Origin: Chryseobacterium rhizosphaerae
GTDB lineage: Bacteria; Bacteroidota; Bacteroidia; Flavobacteriales; Weeksellaceae
Direction: 5' to 3'
Length of the DNA stretch: 64,000 nt
Assembly: GCF_003385455.1 (NCBI RefSeq)
Contig: NZ_QNUF01000016.1
Location: 44,443 to 108,442 of the forward strand
The position numbers were made by a program, and so were the translations under genes. Shown in pieces: positions 55,693-64,000 of this stretch (the first letter of the stretch is position 1; every line of letters begins with the position of its first letter). The notes under the pieces are model-generated. The model did no database searches. It saw only the letters and a list, made by a program, of their open reading frames with translations, and was not told where the DNA came from.

Positions 55693-56289
55693 TCAGCTGA
55701 TATGCCTGATAACCATTGATGTTAAGGTGTTTACTATAGGGTTCAGATTTTTGAAATTGTTTTTTAAAACCATTTCACGCCTTATCCCTCTGATACTGCT
55801 TAGCAGGATGAAAATAACGGTTTCTTGTTCCTTAAGACTTACTTTAGGAATTTCATTATCAGTAATGCTTTTTGCAAATACTTTTAATAAAAGATTTTTT
55901 TCTGCTTCCATCATCCTGTCGTGAGCATCAGTCATGTGTTTTGATTTTTCTTCTGCATCCATTCCGGTTTCAATAGCTCTGAAAAATGATGCTCTTTCCT
56001 GAGATGTTTTTACTTTAGCGATACAGAATTCGTTAATCTTTTCTTCAAAAGATTTTCTTTTGTTCATGCTAAGATCAATCTCGGAGATAACTTCTTTAAT
56101 TAAATTATCCAAAACCGCCTGGAATACCTCCTCACGATTTTTATAATAATAATAAATAGATGTTCTGCTTTTACCAACAGCTTTAGAAATATCATCCATC
56201 GTCACTTTCTTTAAACCATATTTCAGATACAACCCTGAAGCAGTTTCAAGGATCTGTTGTGAAAGTTGGTCTTGTTCTGTAGATGACAT
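55693..56289 (-). CDS. TetR-family repressor
   Basis: This 198-residue regulator has an N-terminal TetR helix-turn-helix (residues 10-60: ILETASGLYLKYGLKKVTMDD, AVGKSRTSIYYYYKNREEVFQ) and a helical ligand-binding C-terminal domain. The start at 56289 (MSSTEQDQLSQQ) is chosen over an earlier Met because the extension runs over the promoter and is hydrophobic. It lies upstream of the MFS gene on the same strand, and a matching operator precedes both genes, so it probably represses itself and the exporter until a toxic ligand binds. Confidence 0.9.
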   Translation of the reverse strand: MSSTEQDQLSQQILETASGLYLKYGLKKVTMDDISKAVGKSRTSIYYYYKNREEVFQAVLDNLIKEVISEIDLSMNKRKSFEEKINEFCIAKVKTSQERASFFRAIETGMDAEEKSKHMTDAHDRMMEAEKNLLLKVFAKSITDNEIPKVSLKEQETVIFILLSSIRGIRREMVLKNNFKNLNPIVNTLTSMVIRHIS

Positions 56290-56305
56290 GAGTAAAATTT
56301 GTGTA

Positions 56306-56345
56306 CAAAAATAAATAAATTCTGACAAAAAAACAAATTTTGTCA
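56306..56345 (-). promoter_or_regulatory. Promoter and operator of the TetR-family gene
   Basis: On the minus strand the -7 box TATTTTTG (56313-56306) has a TTG (56336-56334) 20 bases before it. That TTG lies within a perfect palindrome TGACAAAA-N7-TTTTGTCA (56323-56345). Bound repressor would cover the -33 element. Confidence 0.6.
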
Positions 56346-56573
56346 AATTGTAAAACTTATTCTGTTACTCAAACACCATGAACAACTTGCTTTTAGATGA
56401 CATTGAGTCAATAAAAAAATTATAATTGCGGATGAATTTTTGCATTAAGTTGAGAAAGAATTCTAATCTATGACTGCCTGTATTGCAAACGGGTATTTTG
56501 TTGAACTTTAATACTTTTTTGAATGTATAATAATTGTTAGATTTGGACACCGAATTTGGGATGTAATCCATAC

Positions 56574-57200
56574 ATGGTTAAGAAGAAAATAAAAGGACAA
56601 AAAAATTGCGAAATGGCGGATGTATTTGAAAATTACCTATCCTCAACAGGAGGATTATCCGCTGAGGAAATCAACTTTTCTGCGCAATTCTTCAAACCGA
56701 TCCGCTTAAAAAAGGGTGATTTTTTTATTCGTGAGGATGAATCCTGCGGTCATGTTGGATTTATCGCTAGTGGCGCTGTAAAGGCATACGCTACCGACAA
56801 AGAAGGAAAGGAAAATATAACCTGCTTCAAGTTTGAAAAGGAATTTGTCACCTCGTTTCCGGAATTTGTGAAACAGGAAAAATCCAGAAGAAGTATCATG
56901 GCTATGGAAGATAGCGTAATCTATAGGATAAGTTATCCGGACTATCAGCATCTGCTTGGGCAGGTAACCGCTTGGAACGGAGTTATAAAATCGGTGATGG
57001 AGCAGGAGTATAATCAAAAGGAACGTTATCTTCTGAATTACAATAATAGATCGGCTCTGGATAAATACCGTCATGTTCTGTCTAGCGAACCGATGCTGGT
57101 CCAGCGTATAGCGACACAGGATCTGGCATCGTACCTGGGCATTACGCAGCGATCGCTTACACGGGTGAAGAGACAAATACATAGACCCAACGTATTATAG
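56574..57200 (+). CDS. Crp/Fnr-family transcription regulator
   Basis: This regulator of about 208 residues has a cyclic-nucleotide-binding-like jelly roll (FKPIRLKKGDFFIREDESCG, HVGFIASGAVKAYA) and a C-terminal helix-turn-helix (IATQDLASYLGITQRSLTRVK). It lacks the Cys cluster of FNR. The start is taken at the ATG 56574; a Met at 56613 (MADVFENYL) is also plausible and gives the more typical N-terminus. Codon use is richer in G and C than that of neighbouring genes, like the next gene. It may regulate the metallo-hydrolase 56 bases downstream. Confidence 0.85.
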   Translation: MVKKKIKGQKNCEMADVFENYLSSTGGLSAEEINFSAQFFKPIRLKKGDFFIREDESCGHVGFIASGAVKAYATDKEGKENITCFKFEKEFVTSFPEFVKQEKSRRSIMAMEDSVIYRISYPDYQHLLGQVTAWNGVIKSVMEQEYNQKERYLLNYNNRSALDKYRHVLSSEPMLVQRIATQDLASYLGITQRSLTRVKRQIHRPNVL

Positions 57201-57256
57201 GACAAATGTCCTTATGCAGGCCTGATCAGTGATGTAGATTTGCATAAAAAAAAACG

Positions 57257-57940
57257 ATGTTACGTCAAATTGCTCCCGAAGTGTTCCAGATTTCACTGAT
57301 GCCACGAAACAGTATCAACTGCTATATTATTGAAGGTGTATTGGTAGACTCCGGAATAAGGAGTTCGTATACCACTGTAAAAAAAGCTCTCCATAAAGTC
57401 CCTGTTTATCAGCATGTACTGACGCATGCGCATGCGGATCATCAGGGCTGTAGCGATCAGATATGCGCTGAGTTCGCGATACCCTTACTCTGTCATCCCG
57501 ATGAAGTTTTTAGGACCGAAACAGGTATGGTCACCAACGATTATCCAACGCCACAACATTGGGTAGCAAAGCTTCAGCAGAAATACTGGGCTGGTCAGGG
57601 ACATAAAGTAGAACGGACAGTCGTTGAAAACGATAGGATCGGAAATTTTCGGGTAATAGAGACGCCCGGACATTCGGCAGGTCATATTTCTTTATTCCGT
57701 GAGCGGGATGGTGTACTGATCATCGGAGATGTGGCGACCAACATGAACCTAATCACGACGGCGACCGGTCTGCGGCTTCCGCCAAACATATTCACCTCGG
57801 ATCAACAGAGCAATATCAAATCGCTCCAGAAATTAGCAAAACTGAATCCTGCCATTATCTGTTTCGGTCACGGACCGATCCTGCGAAATACAGACCGGAA
57901 GTTTGAACAATTTGTGGCTAAATGCAGTGCGGCTATTTAA
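57257..57940 (+). CDS. Metallo-beta-lactamase-fold hydrolase
   Basis: This 227-residue metallo-hydrolase has the di-zinc motif THAHADHQG (H57, H59, D61, H62), a third His in ETPGHSAGHIS, the bridging Asp in LIIGDVATN and the last His in ICFGHGPIL. There is no signal peptide, so it is a cytoplasmic hydrolase, not a secreted carbapenemase. GC content is higher than in surrounding genes (TGCGGCTTCCGCC, GCGACGGCGACC), which together with the Crp gene suggests transfer from another Bacteroidota. Substrate is unknown. Confidence 0.88.
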   Translation: MLRQIAPEVFQISLMPRNSINCYIIEGVLVDSGIRSSYTTVKKALHKVPVYQHVLTHAHADHQGCSDQICAEFAIPLLCHPDEVFRTETGMVTNDYPTPQHWVAKLQQKYWAGQGHKVERTVVENDRIGNFRVIETPGHSAGHISLFRERDGVLIIGDVATNMNLITTATGLRLPPNIFTSDQQSNIKSLQKLAKLNPAIICFGHGPILRNTDRKFEQFVAKCSAAI

Positions 57941-58185
57941 AGATAGATCGTACTGTAATTACGGGTTAAAAGAAGATGCAATGTAGATCTCATCTCAAAA
58001 AACTACAAAAAACCGAAAAAAAGACACTATCACCTTAGGGATTTCGAATTTGCGAAGAAGTCTTGTAGAAAATATATTGAGGTACTTCTAGATAATTTCA
58101 AATAAGTAATAGAAGAATTCCAGCTTCAAAAATCGAACTCTAAATATCCCAATTGTAAAAGTTTGGGCCACAGATTTTTATGGAT

Positions 58186-58222
58186 ATAAAAAATGAGACA
58201 ACTTTTTAAAAGTTGTCTCATT
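58186..58222 (-). terminator. Terminator after the tRNA-Arg/Pro array
   Basis: A 15-bp stem AATGAGACAACTTTT/AAAAGTTGTCTCATT (58192-58206 with 58208-58222), followed on the minus strand by a T run, ends the array. Confidence 0.85.
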
Positions 58223-58225
58223 AAG

Positions 58226-58299
58226 TGAGCGCGAAAGGATTCGAACCTTTGACCGTCTGCTTAGAAGGCAGATGCTCTATCCAGCTGAGCTACGCACCC
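58226..58299 (-). tRNA. tRNA-Arg (TCT), copy 1
   Basis: The minus-strand sequence starts GGGTGCGTAGCTCAGCTGG. The anticodon loop is CTTCTAA (TCT) and the T arm AGGTTCGAATCCT. CCA is not encoded. Confidence 0.93.
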
Positions 58300-58313
58300 T
58301 TGATTTTAAAAAG

Positions 58314-58388
58314 TCGGGGCGGCAGGATTCGAACCTGCGACCTCCTGGTCCCAAACCAGGCGCGATGACCGGACTACGCTACGCCCCG
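58314..58388 (-). tRNA. tRNA-Pro (TGG), copy 1
   Basis: The minus-strand sequence starts CGGGGCGTAGCGTAGTCCGG. The anticodon loop is TTTGGGA (TGG), and the first base is C as is usual for tRNA-Pro. Confidence 0.93.
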
Positions 58389-58484
58389 ATTGATGGTCAT
58401 CATAATTACTTTGTGATTGCAGTTGCAAAGATACAAAGCTTTTTTGTGAAATAAAAGAACCCTCCATTTTCTGTGAGTTCGTTG

Positions 58485-58558
58485 TGAGCGCGAAAGGATT
58501 CGAACCTTTGACCGTCTGCTTAGAAGGCAGATGCTCTATCCAGCTGAGCTACGCACCC
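58485..58558 (-). tRNA. tRNA-Arg (TCT), copy 2
   Basis: Identical to copy 1, 259 bases away. Confidence 0.93.
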
Positions 58559-58572
58559 TTGATTTTAAAAAG

Positions 58573-58647
58573 TCGGGGCGGCAGGATTCGAACCTGCGAC
58601 CTCCTGGTCCCAAACCAGGCGCGATGACCGGACTACGCTACGCCCCG
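58573..58647 (-). tRNA. tRNA-Pro (TGG), copy 2
   Basis: Identical to copy 1, 259 bases away. Confidence 0.93.
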
Positions 58648-58664
58648 ATTGATAGTCATCATAA

Positions 58665-59085
58665 CGAATTTTACTTCGTTTTTGCGGTTGCAAAGGTACA
58701 ATACTTTCTCAAATAAAAAAATAAAATGAAGGATAAATTTTCATTAATTTTTACGCTCACTTTTTTATTTATTTTAGATTACTAATAACCATTGAGTTAT
58801 ATTGATTGAAAAAAAACAGTTTTTTTTATATTTTCCCCTTCGTTGTGTGACTTAAATCACTTTGACCAATAGAAAAATTGGATATACTTAAAAATGGAGT
58901 TATAAGAAATATAGCCCCTGGCATCAGAAAAATCCTTCAGAATAGTGGTGTTTTATAAATCCTGGTTCTTTGCCTGGGTATGAAAAATAACTTCAGGATT
59001 AAATCTGGGAATTTTTTTCTGGAAAAAAGGCTCAAAATGCGATGGATTATAGGTTTTCAGAGTTCTTAATTCTTATCTTTACTCC
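58665..59085. promoter_or_regulatory. Intergenic region between the tRNA array and the nuclease gene
   Basis: This AT-rich stretch contains the minus-strand tRNA promoter box TACCTTTG (58698-58691) near its left end. A TATCTTTA sequence just before the nuclease start is a weak -7 candidate. No gene is seen. Confidence 0.4.
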
Positions 59086-59610
59086 ATGAAACGATTGATA
59101 TGGGCATGCCTCTTTTTTCCACTATTTAGTTTTTCTCAAAACAGTGGAAAAGTAATAAAAATTTCAGATGGAGATACCATCACAATACTTCTAAAAGGAA
59201 ATCAGCAAAAAAAACTTCGGCTCGCTGAGGTGGACTGTCCGGAGAAAGGACAGCCTTTTGGTAAAAATGCAAGACAATTTACCTCAGATCAGGTGTTTGG
59301 AAAGACTGTTAATTTTGTTGAAACCAATACGGACCGTTACGGACGTTCTATTGCCAAAGTGTATTATGACAACGGTAAATACCTTTCAAAAGAACTGATA
59401 AAAGCAGGTTTCGGATGGTGGTATTTTTCCTATTCGAAGGATGCTACTTTGGGGGAGCTGCAGGATCGTGCGCAACAGAAAAAAGTTGGTCTTTGGCAGG
59501 ATACCCGTGCTATGGCTCCCTGGGAATACAGAAAAATGAAACGCGAAGAATCGAAAAACAGAAAATATGAAGCTTCCCAAACTAAAATAAAACCTAAAGA
59601 AGCTGCCTGA
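59086..59610 (+). CDS. Secreted thermonuclease-like (SNase) nuclease
   Basis: This 174-residue protein has a signal peptide (MKRLIWACLFFPLFSFSQ) and one staphylococcal-nuclease domain (residues 20-145). SDGDTITI, KLRLAEVDCPEKGQPFG with the catalytic Arg, and NTDRYGRSIAKVYYD with the second Arg are conserved. GFGWWYFSYS and GLWQDTRAMAPWEYRK complete the domain. It would degrade DNA or RNA in the periplasm or outside. The C-terminal 25 residues are Lys-rich and unstructured. It is a single gene with its own terminator. Confidence 0.92.
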   Translation: MKRLIWACLFFPLFSFSQNSGKVIKISDGDTITILLKGNQQKKLRLAEVDCPEKGQPFGKNARQFTSDQVFGKTVNFVETNTDRYGRSIAKVYYDNGKYLSKELIKAGFGWWYFSYSKDATLGELQDRAQQKKVGLWQDTRAMAPWEYRKMKREESKNRKYEASQTKIKPKEAA

Positions 59611-59618
59611 AAATAATG

Positions 59619-59655
59619 TGAAAAGCCTAAGAATTTTTGATTCATAGGCTTTTTT
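59619..59655 (+). terminator. Terminator after the nuclease gene
   Basis: A stem AAAAGCCTA/TAGGCTTTT (59621-59629 with 59645-59653), extended by GAAT/ATTC after one mismatch, ends in a T run. Confidence 0.75.
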
Positions 59656-59773
59656 AATACATATAGCAGTTCTATATAAAAAAGTATAAGGAGCTTTATC
59701 CCACTATCCACTCATACTCCTCACGTCTCCCTAAAAAGCATAGCATGTTGCGGGGTAACCGTTCCTATCGGGG

Positions 59774-61225
59774 CTAGGGTAGAGGTCTGGATAGTTGCTC
59801 TAGTATATTTTTTCCATTCTTATTATCAGGATTTAGCTCTATTGATTTTTGATACATCTTGATAGCCTGATCTTTTTGTTCAGTTTTTAATAATATTTCA
59901 CCATAACTATCATATGCATTCCAGCTCTCAGGAAACAGATGTATATTGAGCTTGAAAATTTCTAAGGCTTCTTTAAGCTGTTTTTTTGCCATCAATCGGT
60001 ATGCCCACTCATTGAGTTCAAATTCATTCGGATTGAAATCAGGATTCTTTTTCTTTTCGGTATCTACTAATTCAATAGCTTTGGCAAAACCCGTTTTTCT
60101 TAGGTTTATTCTAAGATAAGTTATGGGATCAGCCTTAACAATATCCGGATTGTAAACGCCGGCAAGTTCTTCTAAAAAATCTTCCGGATAACTGCCTCCC
60201 AAATTGGTAAGGACAATAACGGCCAAACCATCATCCGGATATACCAAAAATGCAGCCCTGCTCCCTCCAGACATCCCTACGGCTTTATGCATTGAACGAA
60301 GCTTTGCCAATCCCCAGCCTCGTGTCCAGTTGGTTGGTGTTCCATTATTAAACTTTGCTGGTAACCACATTTTGTCTATTGTTGCGGCATTTTTCAAAAG
60401 CTTTCCTTTTTGTAATGCTATGATCCAATGGGCTATATCTTCTGCTGTACTGTTAAGACCAGCTGCCGTTCTGGTGAAATCAGGAAATTCATAATAGCCA
60501 TTCGTTAATTTTTCTGTATTGAGTTTCTGCCCGTCCAGATTGGTTTTATAATGATAAGTGGGAGCATAATGAGATATAACATCTCTGGAATCACCAAATA
60601 TCGTATGCTTCATATCCACTACCTTGAATTGCTTTTCATTGGAAAAGGTAGCAAAAGACTGTCCACTTACTTTTTCAATGATTTTGCCCAGTAAATAATA
60701 ATTGGTCTGATTATAACTGAATTGTTCTCCGGTTTTAAAATCCATCGGAAGGGATTTGAGCTTTTCCCAGACGGCTTCTTCAGTTTTCAGCACACCAATA
60801 TTACCTGTAATGGGATCAAATAGTTTTTGGATGTCCGGAAAGCCTGAAATATGGGTGAGCAGCTGCTCAATAGTTACTGTTTGCCATTCTGCAGGGAGAT
60901 GATCGAGATATTTGCCTATAGGGGCGGACAGATCAACTTTCCCCTGTTCTGCCAGCTGCATAACTGCTACAGCAGTAAATACCTTTGTACAGGAATTAAT
61001 AGGAAAGATTGTGTTGTTTGTGACCGGTATATTATCCTGCACATTGGCGATACCATATGATTTATTTAAAACCAGTTTTCCATTTTGAACTATGGCGATT
61101 TGTAATCCGGGAATCTGTTTTTCTTTCATTTCCCTGTTAATGATTATATCAATATTGGAAATGGTATTCTGGGCAAAAGAATATTGCGAGAGGAGTACCA
61201 CAATACATAAAAGGTAGATCTTCAT
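59774..61225 (-). CDS. Serine hydrolase of the beta-lactamase/class C PBP type with C-terminal TPRs
   Basis: This 483-residue exported protein has a signal peptide (MKIYLLCIVVLLSQYSFAQ). The nucleophile motif is SCTK (S78, K81). The second motif is YNQ (SYNQTNYYLLG) where YxN is usual. GWGLAKLRSMHKAVGMSGGSRA carries the third active-site region (HxG-like). Residues about 400-475 form tetratricopeptide-like helices (AWNAYDSYGEILLKTEQKDQA). Proteins of this type act as esterases or D-amino-acid peptidases more often than as true beta-lactamases. It is transcribed away from the AraC regulator. Confidence 0.85.
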   Translation of the reverse strand: MKIYLLCIVVLLSQYSFAQNTISNIDIIINREMKEKQIPGLQIAIVQNGKLVLNKSYGIANVQDNIPVTNNTIFPINSCTKVFTAVAVMQLAEQGKVDLSAPIGKYLDHLPAEWQTVTIEQLLTHISGFPDIQKLFDPITGNIGVLKTEEAVWEKLKSLPMDFKTGEQFSYNQTNYYLLGKIIEKVSGQSFATFSNEKQFKVVDMKHTIFGDSRDVISHYAPTYHYKTNLDGQKLNTEKLTNGYYEFPDFTRTAAGLNSTAEDIAHWIIALQKGKLLKNAATIDKMWLPAKFNNGTPTNWTRGWGLAKLRSMHKAVGMSGGSRAAFLVYPDDGLAVIVLTNLGGSYPEDFLEELAGVYNPDIVKADPITYLRINLRKTGFAKAIELVDTEKKKNPDFNPNEFELNEWAYRLMAKKQLKEALEIFKLNIHLFPESWNAYDSYGEILLKTEQKDQAIKMYQKSIELNPDNKNGKNILEQLSRPLP

Positions 61226-61407
61226 TTTTAATTTATATATAAGACCATTGTGGAATGAAATCTATTACATCAATGTAATACAGTTAACACTAGTATATCA
61301 TTACCTTGCTTTATGGGATCTTCAGATAGGTGACCTTACGTGAATCGGTTATCGGATACTTTATATACATTTTGTATATTCGTTAAAGTACTTTGCGTAT
61401 ATTATCA

Positions 61408-62301
61408 ATGAATGATAGCAATATTGTATTTCTAAAAAACGTAACAGATAGAATGAAAACATTTCCGCAGGAAAAGATATTAAAAGATGATAAGCTGTTG
61501 TTCGCTAAATGGAAAACAAATACCGTCTCTACCAAGCAATTTATATTGATGCAGGAAAATGCTTTTGTATTTGTTCTGAAAGGTAAAAAGGTAATAGTTC
61601 AGGATGGGGATATTTTAGAAATAAACAATCAACAGCTTTTAATATTAAAAAAAGGCGTTCACAAAATGACAGAATATCTTGCGGAAGATGGTACCTTCGA
61701 AGCAATTGTCATATACTTTACAGATGCCTTTATTAAACATTCAAGATTGTTTGATAATGTAGATCCTTCTCAATCAGGTATTGTAAACCAAGATATAATG
61801 ATCGTGGGGACGGATAAGATGATCAATAGCTTTGTGGTACAATATTGTAATTACATTCTTGAAAATGAAAATGATGCTCTCATCATGGAGCTAAAGGTTG
61901 TGGAACTGACGCACCTTCTTTTGAAAAAATATCCGCAAACCCAGCGCTTTTTTACCAGTATCATTCAACAGAGCAGTGATTTGAGAAGTTTGATGGAAAA
62001 GTTGTACAAAGAGAATTACAGCATCAGCCAATTAGCTTATTTTTCCAATCGCAGCTTGTCCAAGTTTAAAAGAGATTTTAAAAGTAAATTTCAATGCTCT
62101 CCTGCAAAATGGATTCTTTCCCGTAAACTGACTGATGTCCGTTTCTACCTTGTGAATACCGATAAAAATATGTCTGAAATAGCGGATGAAACTGGTTTTG
62201 AATCATTATCCCATCTCGATAAATCATTTAAACGACTATATGGTATCACGCCTTCCGCTTTTCGTAACCTGTCGGCAGTGAACCAAATCGACAAACCTTA
62301 G
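61408..62301 (+). CDS. AraC-family transcription regulator
   Basis: This 297-residue regulator has an N-terminal cupin-like domain and a C-terminal AraC double helix-turn-helix (YSISQLAYFSNRSLSKFKRDF, MSEIADETGFESLSHLDKSFK, followed by RLYGITPSAFR). The ATG at 61408 (MNDSNIVFL) is preferred to an upstream TTG. It is divergent from the serine hydrolase and 63 bases before an alpha/beta hydrolase gene, and may control either. Confidence 0.88.
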   Translation: MNDSNIVFLKNVTDRMKTFPQEKILKDDKLLFAKWKTNTVSTKQFILMQENAFVFVLKGKKVIVQDGDILEINNQQLLILKKGVHKMTEYLAEDGTFEAIVIYFTDAFIKHSRLFDNVDPSQSGIVNQDIMIVGTDKMINSFVVQYCNYILENENDALIMELKVVELTHLLLKKYPQTQRFFTSIIQQSSDLRSLMEKLYKENYSISQLAYFSNRSLSKFKRDFKSKFQCSPAKWILSRKLTDVRFYLVNTDKNMSEIADETGFESLSHLDKSFKRLYGITPSAFRNLSAVNQIDKP

Positions 62302-62364
62302 GCCTTTTAAGGCAAACCAATCTGTTTCTTTCCTTCTAACTTTGCGGTGTAATAATACCTTAAA

Positions 62365-63276
62365 ATGCACAAATACAAAACAGAAAAAGTATACTACCTA
62401 AGTGAAGGGGTAAAGATAGCCGCTTTAAAGTATACACCGGAAAAAGAAGGAAGATGTCCGGCTATCGTGATGGCTCATGGATTTGGCCTTACCAAAGAAG
62501 CGTATATTGATAAATTTGCAGAGAGATTTGCTGAAAATGGATTTGTAGTTATCCTCTTTGATTATAGAAATCTTGGGGAAAGTGAAGGATTTCCACGCCA
62601 GGAGGTTAATCCTTTTATGCAAATTGATGATTATAAAAACAGTATCACTTTTGCCAGTACACAAGCTGAAGTGGATATTGAAAAAATCGGAATATGGGGA
62701 ACCAGTTTTTCAGGTGGACATGTCCTGGTAACTGCAGCAACAGATAGCAGGGTAAAGTGCGTAGTCTCTCAAGTACCTACCATTAGTGGGTTTACATCCG
62801 GATTGAGGAGAATGTCTGCCGGACAGGAACATGATCGTCAGGAAAATATAAAACAAGATAGGTTAAACCGTTTACAGGGAAGGGAACCAATGATGAAAAC
62901 AATTGTTGGAGAGGCTTCAGAAAACCCGCTTTATCCAATGTCAGATGCTGAAGCCTATTATACAGGGGCATTGAAGCTGTCACCAACCTTTCGCAACGAA
63001 GTAACGCTACGGACCACCGAATACACCCGTATGTATGAACCGGGGATCTATGTATCCCGGATAAGTCCTATACCCGTTTTATTTGTTGTTGCATTAAATG
63101 ATGAGGTGACCCCGACCGATCTGTCGATGAAAGCTTATGAAGATGCATTACAGCCCAAAGGTGTGATCACTATTCCAGGGGGACACTTTACGCCTTATCT
63201 GCAATATTTTGACATCGCATCGAATGCTGCCGTTGATTGGTTTTCAAAATATTTTTTAAATACGCCAATAGACTAA
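62365..63276 (+). CDS. Alpha/beta hydrolase (dienelactone-hydrolase/S15-like)
   Basis: This 303-residue cytoplasmic hydrolase has the oxyanion HG in AIVMAHGFGLTKEAY, the YRNLGESEG loop and the nucleophile elbow IGIWGTSFSGGHVL. The acid is probably in VVALNDEVTP, and the catalytic His in TIPGGHFTPY. All triad members are visible. It lacks a signal peptide. Similar proteins are often annotated as acetylxylan esterase-like or X-Pro dipeptidyl-peptidase-like; the substrate is not known. It likely depends on the AraC regulator directly upstream. Confidence 0.87.
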   Translation: MHKYKTEKVYYLSEGVKIAALKYTPEKEGRCPAIVMAHGFGLTKEAYIDKFAERFAENGFVVILFDYRNLGESEGFPRQEVNPFMQIDDYKNSITFASTQAEVDIEKIGIWGTSFSGGHVLVTAATDSRVKCVVSQVPTISGFTSGLRRMSAGQEHDRQENIKQDRLNRLQGREPMMKTIVGEASENPLYPMSDAEAYYTGALKLSPTFRNEVTLRTTEYTRMYEPGIYVSRISPIPVLFVVALNDEVTPTDLSMKAYEDALQPKGVITIPGGHFTPYLQYFDIASNAAVDWFSKYFLNTPID

Positions 63277-63319
63277 GATGGCTTCTTACTACTTGGAAAT
63301 AGCTATTGATTGATAATTT

Positions 63320-64000
<681 letters not shown>

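Larger units (their letters stand above)
58225..58405 (-). repeat. Tandem repeat unit 1 (tRNA-Arg plus tRNA-Pro)
   Basis: This unit is repeated at 58484-58664 with a single mismatch by eye and a period of 259 bases. Its own -7 box (TATCTTTG on the minus strand, 58436-58443) lies just beyond the identical part. Confidence 0.85.
58484..58664 (-). repeat. Tandem repeat unit 2 (tRNA-Arg plus tRNA-Pro)
   Basis: This is the second copy of the unit at 58225-58405. Its promoter box is TACCTTTG (minus strand, 58691-58698). No terminator separates it from unit 1, so read-through into unit 1 is possible. Confidence 0.85.

Noticed and set aside
56706..57182. A 158-codon minus-strand ORF
   Set aside because: It lies fully opposite the Crp-type regulator gene and lacks family features.
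58272..58716. Two plus-strand ORFs reading DFKKSGRQDSNLRPPGPKP
   Set aside because: They are antisense translations of the tRNA-Arg/Pro units, a well-known annotation artefact.

Overview
The window reads as a chromosomal segment of a flavobacterium, most likely Chryseobacterium or a close Weeksellaceae relative. Support comes from the SusC/SusD pair, many promoters of the Bacteroidota type (TAnnTTTG -7 box), AT-rich leaders without clear Shine-Dalgarno sites, a GG-leader peptide of a Chryseobacterium-like kind, oleate hydratase, and Bacteroidota-style fibre C-termini (LPEIPSAKEM...LLQKIEELTLY). The genus is inferred from protein and motif recognition, not from a search.

Layout. 1-5.6 kb: the end of a SusC/SusD nutrient-uptake pair, an orphan LytTR response regulator and a secreted protein of unknown function. 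5.65-33.7 kb: a one-directional, about 28-kb cluster that is the most unusual part. It opens with two copies of a palindrome-plus-promoter module, then a phage-type M15 endolysin, a 725-residue protein, an AT-rich toxin/immunity pair (the toxin ends in an EndoU-like RNase domain), two giant proteins of 2295 and 2073 residues, and five tandem fibre proteins sharing one N-terminal docking motif. None of the large proteins has a recognisable signal peptide. With the endolysin, this suggests an undescribed particle or toxin-carrying assembly released by lysis or loaded on a contractile machine encoded elsewhere. No sheath, tube, baseplate or capsid gene is in the window.

33.8-39.5 kb: two nearly identical tRNA-Phe transcription units flank a 5.5-kb block. 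The block holds two tandem class I terpene cyclases and, on the other strand, a K+ channel / bestrophin / LCIB-type carbonic anhydrase operon that recalls the bestrophin-LCIB partnership of algal CO2 concentration. 39.5-53.7 kb is mostly housekeeping: an acyltransferase-GNAT lipid enzyme, aspartate kinase, fbp, menC, a small GG-leader peptide, a DUF900-like hydrolase, glnS, oleate hydratase with an AraC regulator, prmA and an SH3 protein.

53.8-58 kb: a TetR-MFS-isochorismatase-like unit with two matching operators, then a Crp-type regulator and a metallo-beta-lactamase-fold hydrolase whose base composition differs from the surroundings. 58.2-58.7 kb: a tandemly duplicated tRNA-Arg/tRNA-Pro pair. 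59-63.3 kb: a secreted nuclease, a serine hydrolase with TPRs, an AraC regulator and an alpha/beta hydrolase. 63.3-64 kb: a tandem array of GIY-YIG endonuclease genes, each ending inside a truncated tRNA-Thr; it runs off the window end.
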